Translations under genes and position numbers: made by a program | Assembly: GCA_910576125.1 (NCBI GenBank) | Contig: CAJTHM010000015.1 | Span: 80,928-144,927, forward strand | Direction of reading: 5' to 3' | Origin: Lachnospiraceae bacterium | Lineage (GTDB): Bacteria; Bacillota; Clostridia; Lachnospirales; Lachnospiraceae | Length of the DNA stretch: 64,000 bases | Shown here: in pieces, positions 1-7,363 of the stretch | Position numbering within the stretch: position 1 is the first letter of the stretch | How the letters are laid out: each line of letters begins with the position of its first letter | The notes under the pieces: model-generated | The model's database searches: none | What the model was told of the DNA's origin: nothing | The model's input: the letters and a program-made list of their open reading frames with translations, nothing else

Positions 1-250
1 AACCGTTTGCCTGCGTCCGCCAGATTTCTTCTCCCTGCTCAAAAGCAGCAAGCACCTTATCGTGGGTTCCTACATACAGAATGTCTTTTTCCTTGTCATA
101 TGCCAGGCTGTGGTTCTTGGTCCCTGTGGAAATATCCAAATCCTCCAGCCCCTCTGTCCTTTCCCTGCAATAAGATAGTCCCCAGATTACTGCAAGGCCC
201 AGAACCAGACAGATAATTGCCGATACTATCCATACGCTTTTTTTCTTCAT
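1..250 (-). CDS. Membrane-anchored beta-propeller-like protein, partial (3' end outside window)
   Basis: Only the first 83 codons are visible. The ATG is at 250. The N-terminus (MKKKSVWIVSAIICLVLGLAVIWG) starts with lysines and continues into one hydrophobic segment at about residues 6-25, so it is a signal anchor or signal peptide. The following stretch (LAYDKEKDILYVGTHDKVLAAF, about residues 49-70) reads like one blade of a PQQ/NHL-type beta-propeller. It lies 131 bases downstream of a sugar-binding lipoprotein on the same strand, with a hairpin between them, so it is probably in the same operon. Extracytoplasmic propeller proteins are sometimes found near sugar ABC transporters, but the specific role here is unknown. 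Confidence 0.6.
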   Translation of the reverse strand, partial: MKKKSVWIVSAIICLVLGLAVIWGLSYCRERTEGLEDLDISTGTKNHSLAYDKEKDILYVGTHDKVLAAFEQGEEIWRTQANG

Positions 251-309
251 CCTAACCTCCGCTCCGTCTACCCCTGCTCCAAGTGCGAGAAAATCAACTG
301 TCTGACTGA

Positions 310-337
310 AATTGGCTACCCTTTCAGGCAGCCAATT
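310..337 (-). promoter_or_regulatory. Intercistronic hairpin downstream of the solute-binding protein gene
   Basis: AATTGGCT and AGCCAATT arms enclose a short loop. No T-run follows on the minus strand, so it is not a standard terminator. Hairpins just after binding-protein genes often stabilise the upstream mRNA and lower expression of downstream genes, which would suit the position here. That role is inferred. Confidence 0.45.
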
Positions 338-381
338 CCAATTCATAAACTCACATTTCTTTCTTCAATTGCATTCTGTGA

Positions 382-2079
382 TTATTCACCGGTAGGCTCA
401 TTTGCAGGATTTTCAAGGTCTTCCAGGGTGATTTTGGAGTTCGTCATACCTGTCTCAAAGTTCTCGTCGATGTTTGCCTGATGCTTCTCGAGGAAAGTAT
501 CTACATCAATCTTGCCCTGCAGCAGTTCCAGACAATAGTCATAGAACGCGCGATAGGACTCGGGAATCTCGTTGAAGCCTCTCGCCAGGGAGTTGCCATA
601 GCTCTTCTGGCAGTTGCCGATCATCGTCAGGTTCTCAAATGCGTTCTGAACCTCATCCGGATATGTCACGCCATATACAAGGCTGGGGCCGCTGGGAACA
701 AAGCCGTCTTCCAGAGCAGCATCCATAAATACGGACATTCCCTCTGAAGAAGAATAGTACATCATGAAGTCCATAACCAGATCGTCATGATCCTGAGACT
801 TGGAAACGGCGCCAAGGAATCCGTTGGAAACCTCGATTGTCCTTGCCTTTCCTTCGATTCCGTCACCCTCCATGGAAGGCATATCGAAAGTGCCGAGCGT
901 AAAGCCCACCACATCTTCTACAGCATTGTCATTGAAAGAAATTTCCTGACCGCTGGCCAGCTTCTCCATATCCTGAGCGAACTGTACGATAGCCCAGCCG
1001 CCGTCTACGTACATAGCAGCCTTGCCCTGATAGAACAGTGTCTTTGCGCCGTCTTTGTTGGTTCCGAACATCACTTCATTGCCTGCATATTTAGGGAACA
1101 CATCCGCGAAACCGCTCCACACAGTCTTCATACCGGGCGTAACGGCACTGTAGGTGTGATCTTTCACTGCAGCGTAAAAACGGACAGGGTTACGTGTAAC
1201 CTTAGTCGTATCATCATTGAAAGGATCTGTAGGATCATAGGTATAGTAATCATCTATTGTAGGATCGTAGGTATAGTCGCCGGGCTGGGACCTCCAGATT
1301 TCGACGCTGGAACGTGTGGTCTGGTCTGCGTAGCACTGCGCAAGCCATCCCATGGTTCCGGAGTAGAAGCTGTCATAGTCGCCGGGCATTGCAATAGGCT
1401 GATAACCGGCAGCCTGAATCTTCTCGCATACGTCAATCAGCTCTGACCATGTGGTCGGAATGCTGACGCCTACTTCATCAAAAATATCCTGATTGTACAG
1501 CCAGAGAACCTTGACGGACTGAAGGCTCAACGCGCTGAAGTTGCCTGTACCGGCATCCACGGTCTGCATGTCGTACTCGAACTGCTCTCTCCAGGGGCCG
1601 CCTGAATACGGGCTGTCGTTCTCCATATAGTCCGCATAGTTGATAGCCTTGCCTGAAGCGGCTTCCGCAGCCAGATTAATATTTACTATATCCACTGATG
1701 TAGTTTCATTGTTATTGAAGACATTAGTCGCCCACTGGTCATAACCCTCTGACGGCTTCAAATCCACGACTACGTTCACTTCCGGATGTTTCTCCATGTA
1801 AGCCGCAGCCACTGCCGTCCAGCCGGCTTCCTCGCCTTCCGTGTTCTGTGTGCTGATCGTAATGGTCATATCGCCGCCCTCTGTACCGGCAGCTTCCTCG
1901 GAAGACTCTTCCGGTTCGGATGACTCTTCCTCTGTTGACTCTTCCTCTGTTGACTCTTCCTCAGAGGATGACTCCCCCTGACTTGACGCATCGGCATTGG
2001 AAGGAGTATCTCCACAGCCTGCCAGACTACCGACTGTCATCATTGCAGTCAACAGTAATGCAATCGTTCTTTTTTTCAT
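382..2079 (-). CDS. Extracellular solute-binding lipoprotein of a carbohydrate ABC transporter
   Basis: 565 residues from the ATG at 2079, which has GGAGG nine bases upstream and opens a lipoprotein signal peptide (lipobox LAGC, Cys about 21). The frame stays open 71 codons further upstream, but that part has no coding character and covers the promoter and operator. A Ser/Glu-rich linker (about residues 25-70) contains a 15-base tandem repeat encoding EESTE units. The remainder resembles family 1 (MalE-like) sugar-binding proteins of ABC importers. The substrate cannot be told. No intact cognate permease lies next to it; the nearest is the chimeric ORF at 4619. A promoter and a palindromic operator sit directly upstream. 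Confidence 0.88.
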   Translation of the reverse strand: MKKRTIALLLTAMMTVGSLAGCGDTPSNADASSQGESSSEEESTEEESTEEESSEPEESSEEAAGTEGGDMTITISTQNTEGEEAGWTAVAAAYMEKHPEVNVVVDLKPSEGYDQWATNVFNNNETTSVDIVNINLAAEAASGKAINYADYMENDSPYSGGPWREQFEYDMQTVDAGTGNFSALSLQSVKVLWLYNQDIFDEVGVSIPTTWSELIDVCEKIQAAGYQPIAMPGDYDSFYSGTMGWLAQCYADQTTRSSVEIWRSQPGDYTYDPTIDDYYTYDPTDPFNDDTTKVTRNPVRFYAAVKDHTYSAVTPGMKTVWSGFADVFPKYAGNEVMFGTNKDGAKTLFYQGKAAMYVDGGWAIVQFAQDMEKLASGQEISFNDNAVEDVVGFTLGTFDMPSMEGDGIEGKARTIEVSNGFLGAVSKSQDHDDLVMDFMMYYSSSEGMSVFMDAALEDGFVPSGPSLVYGVTYPDEVQNAFENLTMIGNCQKSYGNSLARGFNEIPESYRAFYDYCLELLQGKIDVDTFLEKHQANIDENFETGMTNSKITLEDLENPANEPTGE

Positions 2080-2259
2080 ATCTAATCCTCCATAGTTTGT
2101 ATCTGCCGCGCTGACCCGAATTTCCTGTACAGCATCCGGCACATGAAATATTCCGCATCCCAAAATCTGTCGCCTGGTCGTCCTTAGCCTTTCTGCTTTC
2201 CAGCCGCCTCCCTCCTCCCCGACCGTTTTTAATGGCGCAATCAAGAATGCAATATCGCC

Positions 2260-2279
2260 CCAAAAAGTACACTTTTTGG
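2260..2279. promoter_or_regulatory. Candidate operator, perfect 9-base inverted repeat
   Basis: CCAAAAAGT and ACTTTTTGG form perfect 9-base arms separated by two bases. The site lies about 25-45 bases downstream of the predicted transcription start of the solute-binding protein gene, a position typical of roadblock repression. Related copies are at 2390-2409 and 4523-4542. Confidence 0.5.
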
Positions 2280-2310
2280 AGACCCAAATCACCTCTGGAA
2301 CGATTGCTTG

Positions 2311-2339
2311 ATTATACTACATAAAGTTGAAAAAATCAA
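2311..2339 (-). promoter_or_regulatory. Sigma-A promoter of the solute-binding protein gene
   Basis: On the minus strand, a -35 TTGATT (2339-2334) and a perfect -10 TATAAT (2316-2311) are separated by 17 bases. The predicted start is near 2304, giving a leader of about 225 bases that contains the 2260 operator. Confidence 0.65.
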
Positions 2340-2389
2340 GGCGTTTTTGAAATATTTTTGGTAATTTTGACAAAAAAACTATGAGCGTT

Positions 2390-2409
2390 CCCTAAAGTGT
2401 GCTTTTTGG
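2390..2409. promoter_or_regulatory. Second, imperfect copy of the CCAAAAAGT-type operator
   Basis: The right half, GCTTTTTGGAGA, matches ACTTTTTGGAGA of the 2260 site. The left half, CCCTAAAGTG, is degenerate. It sits in the divergent region between the solute-binding protein and the metallo-hydrolase genes, 130 bases from the first copy. Confidence 0.4.
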
Positions 2410-2636
2410 AGATTGTTTTTTTACATGAAAAAAGCCAGTATTTAAGGGCAAGATATACTAATTGTAATTAAATATTACTTAACATATAACGAAATATCAT
2501 ATTTTTCTTATGGCGGGATTTGGTAAAACACTTCTTGCGGAATTTCTGATATGAATGTAGAATAAAACTGACACATCGGGCCGCCGTATATGGCCCGAGG
2601 CGGCTACAAAAGTCAATTCGGAAGGAGAAGACACAC

Positions 2637-3479
2637 ATGCGGACTACACTGTACATGCTGCACGAACAAAGTCCTACCCAGATGATGTCCTATGTCCTGC
2701 AGACCAGCGGGGGAAAGCTGATTGTCATTGACGGAGGCAACAAACAGGACGCCGGGCATCTGCAGGACACGCTGATCCGGCTGGGAGGGCCTGAGCCGGT
2801 AGTGGATTTATGGCTGCTGACCCACCCCCATCTCGACCATGTGGATGCGCTGCTGGAGATTTTTTCCAGGCCGCATCCCCTGAAAGTCAAAAAGGTTTAC
2901 AGCTGTTTCCTGTCGTACGAGTTCTACAAGGCGAATGATTTCGAGGGCTGTACGGACGCCAGGACTACCCGGGAATTCAACGCATTTGCGGCAGAACATC
3001 CTGATATTTGCCACACATTTGAAAAAGGCCAGCGGTTCACGATAGATTCGGTGGAAATCAATGTGCTGCATGTGCCGGAAGGGGAGACTCTTCCTATGAA
3101 TGTCATTAATAATTCTTCCGTGGTATTCCGAGTCGATGCGGAGGGGCAGCGCATTTTGTTTGTCGGTGACCTGGGGGAAGAAGCAGGCGACAGAGTGCTA
3201 GAGACGGTTCCGGCTGAAGCGCTGCATGCGGATTTCGTACAGATGGCCCATCATGGGCAAAATGGCGTGAAAAAAAGCTTCTATGAAGCAGTCGCCCCCA
3301 AAGCCTGCCTTTGGAACACGCCTGACTGGCTCTGGGATAATGATGCCGGCGGTGGACATGATACAGGCCCCTGGAGGACAGTGGAAGTGCGGGGATGGAT
3401 GGAGGAGCTGGGAGTACGGCATCATTTTGTTTCCAAAGACGGTGACCAGGTTCTGGAGCTGCCCTGCAGGCTGGACTGA
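2637..3479 (+). CDS. Metallo-beta-lactamase-fold hydrolase, copy 1 of a tandem pair
   Basis: 280 residues with a GGAAGGAG ribosome binding site before the ATG. The metal-binding motif THPHLDH is at residues 62-68, followed by a GDLGEE segment (about 180) and MAHHGQNG (about 203-210), the pattern of ComEC/Rec2-like MBL domains. There is no signal peptide or membrane segment, so it should be a free cytoplasmic hydrolase. It is divergent from the solute-binding protein gene across a region carrying two operator-like palindromes, which suggests co-regulation with carbohydrate uptake. Phosphodiester or lactone hydrolysis is possible. The substrate is unknown. Confidence 0.8.
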   Translation: MRTTLYMLHEQSPTQMMSYVLQTSGGKLIVIDGGNKQDAGHLQDTLIRLGGPEPVVDLWLLTHPHLDHVDALLEIFSRPHPLKVKKVYSCFLSYEFYKANDFEGCTDARTTREFNAFAAEHPDICHTFEKGQRFTIDSVEINVLHVPEGETLPMNVINNSSVVFRVDAEGQRILFVGDLGEEAGDRVLETVPAEALHADFVQMAHHGQNGVKKSFYEAVAPKACLWNTPDWLWDNDAGGGHDTGPWRTVEVRGWMEELGVRHHFVSKDGDQVLELPCRLD

Positions 3480-3528
3480 TGCTGCAGCTCCCCGGTGAAA
3501 ACGGGCATTCTATTATAAAGAGGTAAAT

Positions 3529-4371
3529 ATGCAGACTACATTATATATGCTTCAGGAGCAGCGCCGCTCCCCGATGATGTCTTTCATCCTGCAGACCAAG
3601 AACGGAAAGATCATTGTCATCGATGGCGGTTTCCGGGAGGACGCGCAATATCTTCTGGATACTCTTACGCAATTGGGCGGGCCCAATCCGGAAATAGAAC
3701 TTTGGCTGCTGACCCATCCGCACCTGGATCACGCGGACGCGCTGCCGGAGATTTTTACCAGGCCCAATCCTCCGCGGGTAAAAGCCATCTACAGCCGTTT
3801 CCTGTCCTATGAATTCTATAAGGCCAATGACTTCGAGGGCTGTACGGATGCCAGGACCACCCGGGAATTCAATGAATTCGCAGCGGAGCATCCTGACATC
3901 TGCCATACTTTTGAGAAAGGCCAGCGTTTTGCGGTGGATTCCGCGGTGATCAATGTGCTGCGCGTGCCGGAGGACGAGTCGCTGACTAATAATGCCATAA
4001 ACAATTCTTCTGTGGTATTCCGGCTGGATACCGAGGGACAGCGCATCCTGTTCGTAGGGGATTTAGGCGAGGAGGGCGGCGACAGAGTGCTCGCCACAGT
4101 TCCCAGGGAAGAGCTGCGGGCCGATTTCATACAGATGGCCCACCATGGTGAGAACGGCGTCAAAAAGAGTTTTTATGAGGCTGTCGGGCCCAGGGCTTGC
4201 CTGTGGACTACTCCCGGGTGGCTCTGGGACAATGACAAAGGAGAGGGACAGGGCTCCGGCCCCTGGAGGACTCTCGAAGTGCGGGGCTGGATGGAAGAAC
4301 TGGGTATCGGGCTTCATTTTGTCACTAAAGATGGTGACCATAAGTTCGTGCTGCCTTATCCTTTGGATTAA
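3529..4371 (+). CDS. Metallo-beta-lactamase-fold hydrolase, copy 2 of a tandem pair
   Basis: 280 residues, the same length as the upstream neighbour and very similar along its whole length, including THPHLDH (62-68), GDLGEE and MAHHGENG. Long segments are identical, for example around residues 100-130 (YEFYKANDFEGCTDARTTRE). The gap between the genes is only 49 bases and an AGAGG ribosome binding site precedes the ATG, so they are probably co-transcribed. Both copies keep all metal ligands, so both are likely active. This is a recent tandem duplication. Divergence is concentrated near the metal-site-distal loops and the C-terminus. Confidence 0.8.
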   Translation: MQTTLYMLQEQRRSPMMSFILQTKNGKIIVIDGGFREDAQYLLDTLTQLGGPNPEIELWLLTHPHLDHADALPEIFTRPNPPRVKAIYSRFLSYEFYKANDFEGCTDARTTREFNEFAAEHPDICHTFEKGQRFAVDSAVINVLRVPEDESLTNNAINNSSVVFRLDTEGQRILFVGDLGEEGGDRVLATVPREELRADFIQMAHHGENGVKKSFYEAVGPRACLWTTPGWLWDNDKGEGQGSGPWRTLEVRGWMEELGIGLHFVTKDGDHKFVLPYPLD

Positions 4372-4522
4372 AGACAGCGACAAAAAAGAAAAACGTTCTG
4401 AAAACAATCTACCTGAATCTCTTTTTGGCATGAACCGCTCTCCATGGTTCCCTGCCAGAAGGAGATTTTTTTAGGAAACACACCTTACTATTTATCTTTA
4501 ATTTTCCGTTGCTTTTTCGTCT

Positions 4523-4542
4523 CCAAAAAGTTGTACTTTTGG
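4523..4542. promoter_or_regulatory. Third copy of the CCAAAAAGT-type operator
   Basis: CCAAAAAGT-TG-TACTTTTGG is nearly symmetric and resembles the perfect palindrome at 2260-2279. It lies 76 bases before the chimeric permease ORF. The shared site would place this ORF, the metallo-hydrolases and the solute-binding protein under one regulator. Confidence 0.4.
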
Positions 4543-4618
4543 TGATTTCCAGCTTCACCCCCTCGCTACCGAATGAAAAATTCACGATTCCGCTACGGAG
4601 AAGGAGGCAAAATCAAGT

Positions 4619-5335
4619 ATGGGAAAAACAGATACGGCGTACATGACCTACAGACGGCGTCCTTTGGGCTATCGCCTGAAAAAATACCGGCTGCTGCTGC
4701 CATTGGTGCTGAGCGATCCGGAAATGTTCAAGCTTCTGCGCAATACCCTGACCATCAGCATCGCCAGACTGGTAGTCACATTCTTCCCACCGATTCTGCT
4801 GACCATCGTCATATTCGACCTGAGAAGCACAGTGTTCAAGAAAATCAGTCAGACATTTGTATACATACCTCACTTCTTTTCCCGGGTCATCATCTACGGA
4901 ATCGTATTTGCTTTCTTTAGTGAAAGCGGTTTCGTAAATGCGCTAATCGGTAAACTGGGCGGCAATACCTATCCCTTCATGACCTCCAGCAAAGCTTTTG
5001 TGCCTCTGCTCGTAGGTTCCCAGGTGTGGAAAGAAGCCGACGACATGGACGAAGGCGAGAAAGCAGAGAAAGAGAAAATCAATGAGGGCGTAAAGGCAAT
5101 GGCAGGCTATGACAGATGGCCCAATGACGGACTTCTCAGTTCCGTTTCCACCAGTACCATCGCACCGAACCTGGGCGAGTATGAGATTCAGCAGCTCTGC
5201 AAGTTCGTAATCGGCGAGCGCAGCATGGATGAATGGGATGATTATGTACAGGAGTGGCTTGACCGCGGCGGACGCGATATTCTGACTGCACAGGCTGAGA
5301 AGCTTGGCGTAGAACTTCCTGCAGAAGCACAATAA
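4619..5335 (+). CDS. Chimeric ORF: truncated LplB-type permease fused to a solute-binding protein tail
   Basis: 238 residues with AAGGAGG before the ATG. Residues 1-30 are a normal permease N-terminus (YRLKKYRLLLPL). They jump straight to a segment that in LplB-type permeases follows the first membrane span and periplasmic loop (LSDPEMFKLLRNTLTISIARL, about 31-51). The permease sequence ends near residue 138 (LLVGSQVWKEA), before the EAA loop. From there to the end the sequence is a binding-protein C-terminus (DRWPNDGLLSS, WDDYVQEWLDRGG). Two in-frame losses in a permease-permease-SBP operon would give this. Without the EAA loop it cannot work as a permease. It is a remnant or an assembly artefact. 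Confidence 0.65.
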   Translation: MGKTDTAYMTYRRRPLGYRLKKYRLLLPLVLSDPEMFKLLRNTLTISIARLVVTFFPPILLTIVIFDLRSTVFKKISQTFVYIPHFFSRVIIYGIVFAFFSESGFVNALIGKLGGNTYPFMTSSKAFVPLLVGSQVWKEADDMDEGEKAEKEKINEGVKAMAGYDRWPNDGLLSSVSTSTIAPNLGEYEIQQLCKFVIGERSMDEWDDYVQEWLDRGGRDILTAQAEKLGVELPAEAQ

Positions 5336-5355
5336 AGAAAAATAAGGTCTATAGG

Positions 5356-5381
5356 AAAGGGACTGCCTTGGCAGTCCCTTT
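5356..5381 (+). terminator. Intrinsic terminator between the chimeric ORF and cysK (possibly bidirectional)
   Basis: AAAGGGACTGCC and GGCAGTCCCTTT form 12-base perfect arms around a TT loop. The A- and T-rich ends of the stem would serve both the plus-strand ORF ending at 5335 and cysK, which ends at 5436 on the minus strand. Confidence 0.75.
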
Positions 5382-5435
5382 CTGGCATTACGCCTGGCGG
5401 CGATATCCATGCGCCGAAACAGAGCAGGCCGCATA

Positions 5436-6368
5436 TCATTCCGCAAACAGCGGTGTGGAAAGATAGCGGTCTCCCGTATCCGGCAGCAGCGCCACGATGG
5501 TCTTTCCTCTGTTCTCCGCACGCTTGCCCAGCTGGATGGCAGCCCAGACGACAGCGCCGGAGGAAATCCCCACCAGCACGCCCTCGCTCCTGCCGACGCG
5601 CCTGCCTGCGGCAAACGCATCCTCATTTTCTACCGGGATGATTTCATCGTAGACTTCCGTGTCCAGCACCTTTGGGACAAATCCCGCGCCGATGCCCTGA
5701 ATCTTGTGCGCGCCGGCGGTTCCCTTGCTGAGCACGGGGGACGCCGCAGGCTCTACGGCCACGATTTTCACTTCCGGATTCCGGCTCTTTAAGTACTCAC
5801 CGATACCTGTGATCGTGCCGCCGGTGCCCACGCCTGCCACGAAGATATCCACCTTGCCGTCGGTGTCCTCCCAGATTTCGGGGCCTGTGGTGGCTTTATG
5901 GGCGGCAGGGTTGGCGGGATTCACGAACTGGCCGGGGATGAAGCTGTCCGGAATCTCCTTTGCCAGTTCATCGGCTTTGGCTATGGCTCCTGTCATGCCT
6001 TTCGTCCCCTCCGTGAGCACCAGCTCCGCGCCGTAGGCTTTCATCAGCTGGCGGCGCTCCACGCTCATGGTCTCGGGCATGACGATGATGATGCGGTAGC
6101 CGCGGGCCGCAGCCACGGATGCCAGGCCGATGCCGGTATTGCCTGAGGTGGGCTCGATGATCACAGAGCCCTTCTTCAGCAGGCCTTTCGCCTCCGCATC
6201 GTCGATCATGGCCTTTGCGATACGGTCTTTTACGGAGCCTGCGGGGTTGAAGTATTCCAGCTTTGCCAGAATCCTGGCCTCCAGATTCTCTTCTTTCTCG
6301 ATGCGGACCAGTTCCAGTAATGGGGTCCTGCCAATCAGCTGATCGGCGGATGTGTAAATTCTGCTCAT
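5436..6368 (-). CDS. cysK: Cysteine synthase A (O-acetylserine sulfhydrylase)
   Basis: 310 residues from the ATG at 6368, with AGGAG seven bases upstream; the upstream in-frame extension covers the promoter. It converts O-acetylserine and sulfide to cysteine in the cytoplasm with PLP. The PLP lysine is in NPAGSVKDR (Lys about 47), the asparagine loop is EPTSGNTG (about 72-79) and the phosphate-binding loop is GTGGTITG (about 176-183). Length is normal for CysK. It is divergent from an Rrf2 regulator across a 205-base region with a promoter for each gene and a palindrome between them, so regulation by that neighbour is likely. Confidence 0.95.
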   Translation of the reverse strand: MSRIYTSADQLIGRTPLLELVRIEKEENLEARILAKLEYFNPAGSVKDRIAKAMIDDAEAKGLLKKGSVIIEPTSGNTGIGLASVAAARGYRIIIVMPETMSVERRQLMKAYGAELVLTEGTKGMTGAIAKADELAKEIPDSFIPGQFVNPANPAAHKATTGPEIWEDTDGKVDIFVAGVGTGGTITGIGEYLKSRNPEVKIVAVEPAASPVLSKGTAGAHKIQGIGAGFVPKVLDTEVYDEIIPVENEDAFAAGRRVGRSEGVLVGISSGAVVWAAIQLGKRAENRGKTIVALLPDTGDRYLSTPLFAE

Positions 6369-6444
6369 ATTTTCTCTCCTATTCCAGTTATGCACAAACA
6401 TGCTTCCGTTCTTTTTATTCCTATATTTCAAGTAGGTTAATGTG

Positions 6445-6473
6445 ATTATATGATGAAATACATATTTTGTCAA
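6445..6473 (-). promoter_or_regulatory. Sigma-A promoter of cysK
   Basis: Consensus TTGACA (6473-6468) and TATAAT (6450-6445) on the minus strand with a 17-base spacer. Such a strong promoter implies that control is by repression. Confidence 0.8.
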
Positions 6474-6475
6474 TA

Positions 6476-6487
6476 GAAATATATTTC
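6476..6487. promoter_or_regulatory. Palindrome between the divergent cysK and Rrf2 promoters
   Basis: GAAATATATTTC is a perfect 12-base palindrome abutting the cysK -35 box and lying nine bases from the -35 of the Rrf2 gene. A further GAAATA half-site lies at about 6455. It is a candidate binding site for the adjacent Rrf2 protein. Confidence 0.4.
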
Positions 6488-6496
6488 ATATTTATA

Positions 6497-6526
6497 TTGA
6501 TTTTCCTATTAACCATGTTTTATAAT
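6497..6526 (+). promoter_or_regulatory. Promoter of the Rrf2 regulator gene
   Basis: TTGATT (6497-6502) and TATAAT (6521-6526) with an 18-base spacer, 48 bases before the preferred start codon. Confidence 0.6.
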
Positions 6527-6573
6527 AGGTTTATCGAAAAGCCTGCAGGCTATGGAAAGGTATGGGGATTACT

Positions 6574-7005
6574 ATGTTGATTTCTACAAGGGGCCGCTAT
6601 TCACTCCGGGTAATGATCGATTTGGCCGAGCACCAGTCGGATGACTACATTCCGCTGAAAGAAATTGCCGCAAGGCAGGAAATTTCCGAGAAGTATCTGG
6701 AGAGCATCATCAAGCTTCTGGTCAAGGGCAGGTTCCTGACCGGGCTGCGCGGGAAAGGCGGCGGCTATAAGCTGACCAGATCCCCTGACCAGTACACCGT
6801 GGGCAGCATCCTGCGCCTCACGGAGGAATCCCTCGCGCCCGTGTCCTGTCTGGAGGAGAGCGCCCCTTCCTGTCCCAGGATGGCAGTCTGCCGGACCCTG
6901 CCCCTGTGGAAAGGGCTGGACAAAGTCATCAATGATTATCTGGACAATGTCACAGTGGCCGACCTGGTACAGCAGAATAATGAAAGTTATGACTATATAA
7001 TATGA
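6574..7005 (+). CDS. Rrf2-family transcriptional regulator (CymR/IscR-like)
   Basis: 143 residues from the ATG at 6574, chosen because family members begin M-(L/K)-ISTRGRY and GGGG lies eight bases upstream; an in-frame ATG at 6562 has a poorly spaced site. The winged helix spans about residues 1-80 (recognition segment ISEKYLESIIKLL, wing LRGKGGGYKL). Three cysteines follow (CLEESAPSCPRMAVC, about 94-108), a spacing used for Fe-S or thiol sensing in part of the family. Lying opposite cysK, it probably controls cysteine synthesis or sulfur supply. Which signal it senses cannot be told from sequence alone. Confidence 0.88.
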   Translation: MLISTRGRYSLRVMIDLAEHQSDDYIPLKEIAARQEISEKYLESIIKLLVKGRFLTGLRGKGGGYKLTRSPDQYTVGSILRLTEESLAPVSCLEESAPSCPRMAVCRTLPLWKGLDKVINDYLDNVTVADLVQQNNESYDYII

Positions 7006-7363
7006 ATTCCGCGATGCGCAGCCCTATAGGAGCATGCCGCGGAGCCATGGCTATCGGTGCGGCCGAATCCGACGGCTATCCGGCTGGTATGTGTCCCTAT
7101 GCTTTCACGCCATTCTGTTTTCGGATATCCCCTGTCGATCAGGCCTCTGTTAAAGCGTCTTTATCATGACGAATTCCGCAAATCTTGGCAGAATGAAGGA
7201 TATCTCCCCATATGTGCCCGTATCGGGAACCCCTTGTCAAGAATCTCATTGGTCTGTGCGATACGTGATTATATTGCAGCGGTTTTTTTCCAAAAGAAAA
7301 TCTTTTTCATGTACCGATTCATTTCTATAATTTTTTAACGTTTACAAAAGGAGAACATCCCGC
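7006..7363. other. Gene-free stretch between the Rrf2 and WYL regulator genes
   Basis: No convincing gene. One plus-strand ORF of 93 codons (7057-7338) has no ribosome binding site and no recognisable family. No terminator-like hairpin or consensus promoter stands out. The last 15 bases hold the AAAGGAG ribosome binding site of the next gene. Confidence 0.4.

Noticed and set aside
382..2292. A 636-codon frame for the solute-binding protein starting 71 codons upstream
   Set aside because: The extra part covers the promoter and operator region and has no coding character. The ATG at 2079 has a good ribosome binding site and opens a lipoprotein signal.
7057..7338. Plus-strand ORF of 93 codons between two regulator genes
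   Set aside because: No ribosome binding site and no recognisable family or composition.
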